Source of the DNA: JBHEMK01 sp046262635
GTDB taxonomy: Bacteria > Actinomycetota > Thermoleophilia > Gaiellales > Gaiellaceae
NCBI GenBank assembly: GCA_046262635.1
Contig: JBHEMK010000193.1
Location: forward strand, 1-61,861
Direction: 5' to 3'
Length of the DNA stretch: 61,861 bases
In this document: in pieces, positions 59,140 to 61,861 of the stretch
Position numbering within the stretch: the first letter of the stretch is position 1
Layout of the letters: each line of letters begins with the position of its first letter
Translations under genes and position numbers: made by a program
The notes under the pieces: model-generated
Told to the model about the DNA's origin: nothing
The model's input: the letters and a program-made list of their open reading frames with translations, nothing else
Database searches by the model: none

Positions 59140-59862
59140 ATGGCCTCCACTCCGACAGCGGGGACGGACGGCGCCGGCGCCGCACTGCCCCGGGCCGGCG
59201 GGGCCGTGCTCCTGGTCGAGGACGAAGACAGCATCGGCAGGCTGGTCAAGAGCTACCTCGAGCGGGACGGCTGGAGCGTCGTCTGGATCCGGACCGGGGA
59301 GGAGGCGCTCGTCGAGCTCGTCCGCCACCCGGTGCGGGTCGTGATTCTCGACCTCGGGCTCCCCGGGATGCACGGCTTCGAGGTCTGCCGACGGATCCGG
59401 GCACGCTCGGGCGTTCCGATCGTGATCCTGACCGCCCGCGACGACGAACCCGATCGCGTCGCCGGCCTCGAGCTCGGTGCCGATGACTACATCGCGAAGC
59501 CGTTCTCTCCGCGCGAGCTCGCGGCCCGGATCAAGGCGATCCTGCGGCGTGCGGAGCAGCGGCCACTGGACGAGATCCTCACGGCCGGCGAGATCGTACT
59601 CCGGCGGGACGCGCGCGACGTCACCGTCTCGGGCCGCGCGGTGGCGCTCACCGGGAAGGAGTTCGACCTGCTCGCCTGCTTCCTCCAGCACGCCGGCGTG
59701 GTCCTCTCGCGTGAGCGGCTGCTCGACCTCGTGTGGGGGATCTCGTACCCGGGTGGGACGCGAACCGTCGACGTCCACGTCGCGCAACTCCGCCGCAAGC
59801 TCGAGCGACCGGAGACGATCGAGACGCTACGAGGGTCCGGCTACAAACTGGTGGTGCGGTGA
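59140..59862 (+). CDS. OmpR/PhoB-family response regulator
   Basis: 240 residues: receiver domain (VLLVEDEDSIGRL, phospho-acceptor Asp71 in VVILDLGLPGMHG, ILTARDDE, Lys in YIAKPFSPRELAARI) and a C-terminal winged helix (ALTGKEFDLLACFLQHAGVVLSRERLLD, TVDVHVAQLRRKLE, GSGYKLVV in pieces). It is the likely binder of the 11-bp repeats at 57821 and 58706. Start ATG 59140; the stop overlaps the kinase start (GTGA). Confidence 0.94.
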   Translation: MASTPTAGTDGAGAALPRAGGAVLLVEDEDSIGRLVKSYLERDGWSVVWIRTGEEALVELVRHPVRVVILDLGLPGMHGFEVCRRIRARSGVPIVILTARDDEPDRVAGLELGADDYIAKPFSPRELAARIKAILRRAEQRPLDEILTAGEIVLRRDARDVTVSGRAVALTGKEFDLLACFLQHAGVVLSRERLLDLVWGISYPGGTRTVDVHVAQLRRKLERPETIETLRGSGYKLVVR

Positions 59863-61223
59863 CGGTGCTCGGCGGCTCCCTCCGTTCGCGGCTCTTTCGC
59901 GCGATCGCGCTGATCGTCGTCCTGTCGGTCGGGCTGACCCTCGCGGTGGGGCTTGTTCTGACCCGCCGAGCCGTCGAGCGGGCGAGGCTCGACGACGTCG
60001 CGCATCAGGCCGACCTCCTAGCGGGCCGCGAACGGATCGCCCTCGCGCCGCTCGCGCACGTGGCGGGGCTCCGCCCCTTCCTCGCGCGGCAGCGCGAACG
60101 GTTGGAGACACCCCTCCTCGGCGCCGCGACGCCCTACCTGCCGGAGCAGGCCCGCGTCGCCCTCGCGGCCGGCCGGCCCGCGCGCGGTTCGGTCGCGGTG
60201 GACGGGGCAAACTGGTACTTCGCAGCGGAACCCGTCGGCAAACGGGCCTTCGTGCTGCTGCGCCCGAAGCGCCTCGGGGCCTCGGACTGGCGCCCGTACC
60301 TGGAGGCGCTGCTGCTCGCCGGCCTCGCCGGGGCGACTCTGGCTGCGGCCGCGTCCCTCGTGATTGCACGGGTGATCTCGAGGCCCGTGCGTCGGGTTGC
60401 CGCCGCGAGCCGGAGCCTCGCGGGCGGCGAGCATCCGCAACCCGTCCCCCTCGAAGGCGCTGACGAGCTCGTCGTGCTCGCCTCCGCGTTCAACGACCTC
60501 TCGGCCCAGCTGGCCCGGGCCCGGGATGCGGAGCGGTCGTTCCTCCTCTCCGTCAGCCACGAGCTGAAGACGCCGCTGACGGCGATCCGCGGCTATGCCG
60601 AGGCGCTCCGCGACAACGCCACGACTCCCGGCGAGGCGGGCGAGGTGATCGGCCGCGACGCAGCGCGGCTCGAACGGCTCGTCGGCGACCTGCTCGACCT
60701 GGCGCGCATGAACCGCAGCGAGTTCGGCACTCGTCCGGCCGAGATCGATCTTGATGAGGCCGCGGCCGAGGCCGTTCGCCGCTACGAGCCGCACGCCGCG
60801 GCCTTCGGCGTCGGGCTCGAGCTCCACGTCTCCAGCCCGGCCCGCGCGGTGGCCGACGCGGACCGCGTGCTCCAGATTGTCTCCAACCTCGTCGAGAACG
60901 CCCTGCGCGTGACGCCCCCGCACGGCTCGGTTCGAGTGACGGTGGCGCCGGGAACGATCTGCGTCGAGGACACCGGCCCGGGTCTCGAGCCGGAGGATCT
61001 GCTGCACGCCTTCGACCGTTTCTACCTCTGGTCGCGCTACGGCCGCGAGCGTCGTGTCGGGACCGGGCTCGGGCTCGCGATCGTCAAGGAGCTCGTCGAC
61101 GCGATGGGCGGTCGCGTCCAGGTCGAGAGCGAATCGGGTCGCGGCGCCCGGTTCCTCGTCTCCCTGCCGATTCCGAGGTCCCCTCGCGCCCAGCTGCGGG
61201 CCAGTGCTGCGGCCCAGACCTAG
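59859..61223 (+). CDS. Membrane sensor histidine kinase
   Basis: 454 residues. Two membrane helices (LIVVLSVGLTLAVGLVL, about 18-35; LLLAGLAGATLAAAASLVIA, about 150-170) enclose an outside sensor domain of about 110 residues. HAMP follows (RPVRRVAAASRSLAGGEHPQPVPL), then the phospho-acceptor His (about 233) in SVSHELKTPLTAIRGYAEAL, and the ATPase domain with N box NLVENALRVT, G1 VEDTGPGLEPED and G2 GTGLGLAIVKEL. Complete. Coupled to the response regulator, it is its cognate kinase. Confidence 0.94.
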   Translation: MTVLGGSLRSRLFRAIALIVVLSVGLTLAVGLVLTRRAVERARLDDVAHQADLLAGRERIALAPLAHVAGLRPFLARQRERLETPLLGAATPYLPEQARVALAAGRPARGSVAVDGANWYFAAEPVGKRAFVLLRPKRLGASDWRPYLEALLLAGLAGATLAAAASLVIARVISRPVRRVAAASRSLAGGEHPQPVPLEGADELVVLASAFNDLSAQLARARDAERSFLLSVSHELKTPLTAIRGYAEALRDNATTPGEAGEVIGRDAARLERLVGDLLDLARMNRSEFGTRPAEIDLDEAAAEAVRRYEPHAAAFGVGLELHVSSPARAVADADRVLQIVSNLVENALRVTPPHGSVRVTVAPGTICVEDTGPGLEPEDLLHAFDRFYLWSRYGRERRVGTGLGLAIVKELVDAMGGRVQVESESGRGARFLVSLPIPRSPRAQLRASAAAQT

Positions 61224-61473
61224 CCCCAGCGCACCTGCTGACCCGGTTTCCCGCCGCGGCCTGCCGGGAGTGGCGCCGGTCGGATCACGTGCTGAGCAGG
61301 GGCATCCCTTCGCCGCGGGGTCCCGATCCGCACCGTGTGAGCCGCGCGCGGCCCGGCTCGTCCGGAGCTCGACGCGGCCGCCGGCGCGGCTCGTTCTACG
61401 CCCGTGCGCCGGATTGCGGCTTGAACCCTCGGCGCGGGCGAACCGATCGGCTCCCCGTTCCGTAGGAGAAGCC
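61224..61473. other. Spacer without a recognisable gene
   Basis: About 250 bp after the kinase gene. Open frames here are continuations of GC-bias frames with no motif, and no hairpin with U-tract was seen. The next 200-bp spacer (61552-61757) is likewise empty. Confidence 0.4.
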
Positions 61474-61551
61474 ATGAGAGCGAAGCTGATCGGCCTCGCC
61501 CTCGCCGCGCTACCGCTCCTCGCGGCCGGCTGCGGCAAGGGCAAGTACTGA
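61474..61551 (+). CDS. Tiny lipoprotein, 25 residues
   Basis: MRAKLIGLALAALPLLAAGC is a textbook lipoprotein signal with lipobox LAAGC, after which only GKGKY remains before the stop. The mature product would be a lipidated six-residue peptide, CGKGKY. ATG preceded by AGGAGA about 5 nt upstream. It resembles entericidin-like micro-lipoproteins in size only; the role is unknown. Confidence 0.6.
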   Translation: MRAKLIGLALAALPLLAAGCGKGKY

Positions 61552-61769
61552 GCATCGGGTGGTTCGCCACCTGCGGCTGCCGTTGCTCGCGACGTCCCCT
61601 CGCGTGCACGGGAGACCCTGCACGACCCGCTGCCGGGGAGCCGGCACAAGTGGCCGACGCGCGCCGCCCTTTCAACCACGCTCTGCCCCGGCGGTGGTGG
61701 GTCGGCCCGGGTTTCCTCAACCGGTGCGGCGCCCGTGAAGCCGGAGGCGGCGCGGGATAGGATCAACCC

Positions 61770-61861
61770 GTGGCAGCGACCGGCTCCGAGCTCGTCACGC
61801 TGGACGACGTCTACGCCGCCCGCGAGCGCATCGCCGGTCGCCTGCACCGGACGCCGCTCCT
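61770..61861 (+). CDS. ilvA: Threonine dehydratase, 5' end only
   Basis: The first 30 codons read ELVTLDDVYAARERIAGR followed by LHRTPLL, the conserved N-terminus of PLP-dependent threonine ammonia-lyase (IlvA/TdcB). The window ends before the PLP lysine. GTG start, with TAGGAT (61758-61763) 6 nt upstream: another leaderless-type promoter. Biosynthetic and catabolic forms cannot be told apart here. Confidence 0.8.
   Translation, partial: MAATGSELVTLDDVYAARERIAGRLHRTPL

Noticed and set aside
60018..61847. 609-codon minus-strand frame over the histidine kinase
   Set aside because: Antisense of a kinase with complete H, N and G boxes; no family resemblance of its own.

Overview
The window is GC-rich, gene-dense DNA. 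Many genes start with GTG or TTG, neighbours often overlap by 4 nt, and a -10-like hexamer of the form TANNNT frequently lies only 6-9 nt before the start codon, which suggests leaderless mRNAs. With the gene content (split B12-dependent methylmalonyl-CoA mutase, PduO-type adenosyltransferase, ETF/ETF-QO), this points to an actinobacterium. A deep-branching soil class such as Thermoleophilia is my guess, not proven. No rRNA, tRNA, CRISPR array or insertion sequence was seen.

Region 1 (1-14.9 kb) is mostly core metabolism. A leftward trpE-trpG-trpD operon is cut by the left edge and is preceded by what looks like a complete attenuator: promoter, leaderless leader peptide with one Trp codon, and U-tailed hairpin. 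Rightward follow an M42 peptidase, a thiolase, a decayed GNAT gene, a secreted propeller-like protein, a 3-hydroxyacyl-CoA dehydrogenase, a response regulator with an HD-GYP domain, a small lipoprotein divergent from an acyl-CoA dehydrogenase over a palindromic -10, and a B12 module: PduO adenosyltransferase, two methylmalonyl-CoA mutase subunits and an enoyl-CoA hydratase. Together these serve acyl-CoA and propionyl-CoA oxidation.

Region 2 (15.2-51.4 kb) is a 36-kb catabolic island. It has one LacI-family regulator gene and twelve copies of a LacI-type 12-bp operator (consensus GGAANCGNTTCC) placed at nearly every promoter. It encodes three complete RbsABC-type sugar importers, three enolase-superfamily sugar-acid dehydratases, five short-chain dehydrogenases, an amidohydrolase (sugar lactonase type), an SMP-30 lactonase, two L-rhamnose-mutarotase-like proteins, a FucI/AraA-like isomerase homologue, a Zn alcohol dehydrogenase, a tartrate/D-malate dehydrogenase homologue, a Gfo/Idh/MocA oxidoreductase, a 2-oxoacid dehydrogenase complex with E2 split into two genes, a CitE-type lyase, a class III CoA-transferase, and a CxxC protein I do not recognise. 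The best overall reading is import and non-phosphorylative oxidation of (deoxy)sugars and sugar acids down to acyl-CoAs. The exact substrates cannot be read from sequence.

Region 3 (51.4-61.9 kb) holds a wrecked TIGR03118-like gene, two divergent cell-wall enzymes (M23 peptidase; PG-binding/LysM/transglycosylase), etfB-etfA-ETF-QO (with one iron-sulfur cysteine missing), two secreted proteins that share 11-bp direct-repeat promoters, an OmpR-type two-component system next to them, a 25-residue lipoprotein, and the first codons of ilvA at the right edge.
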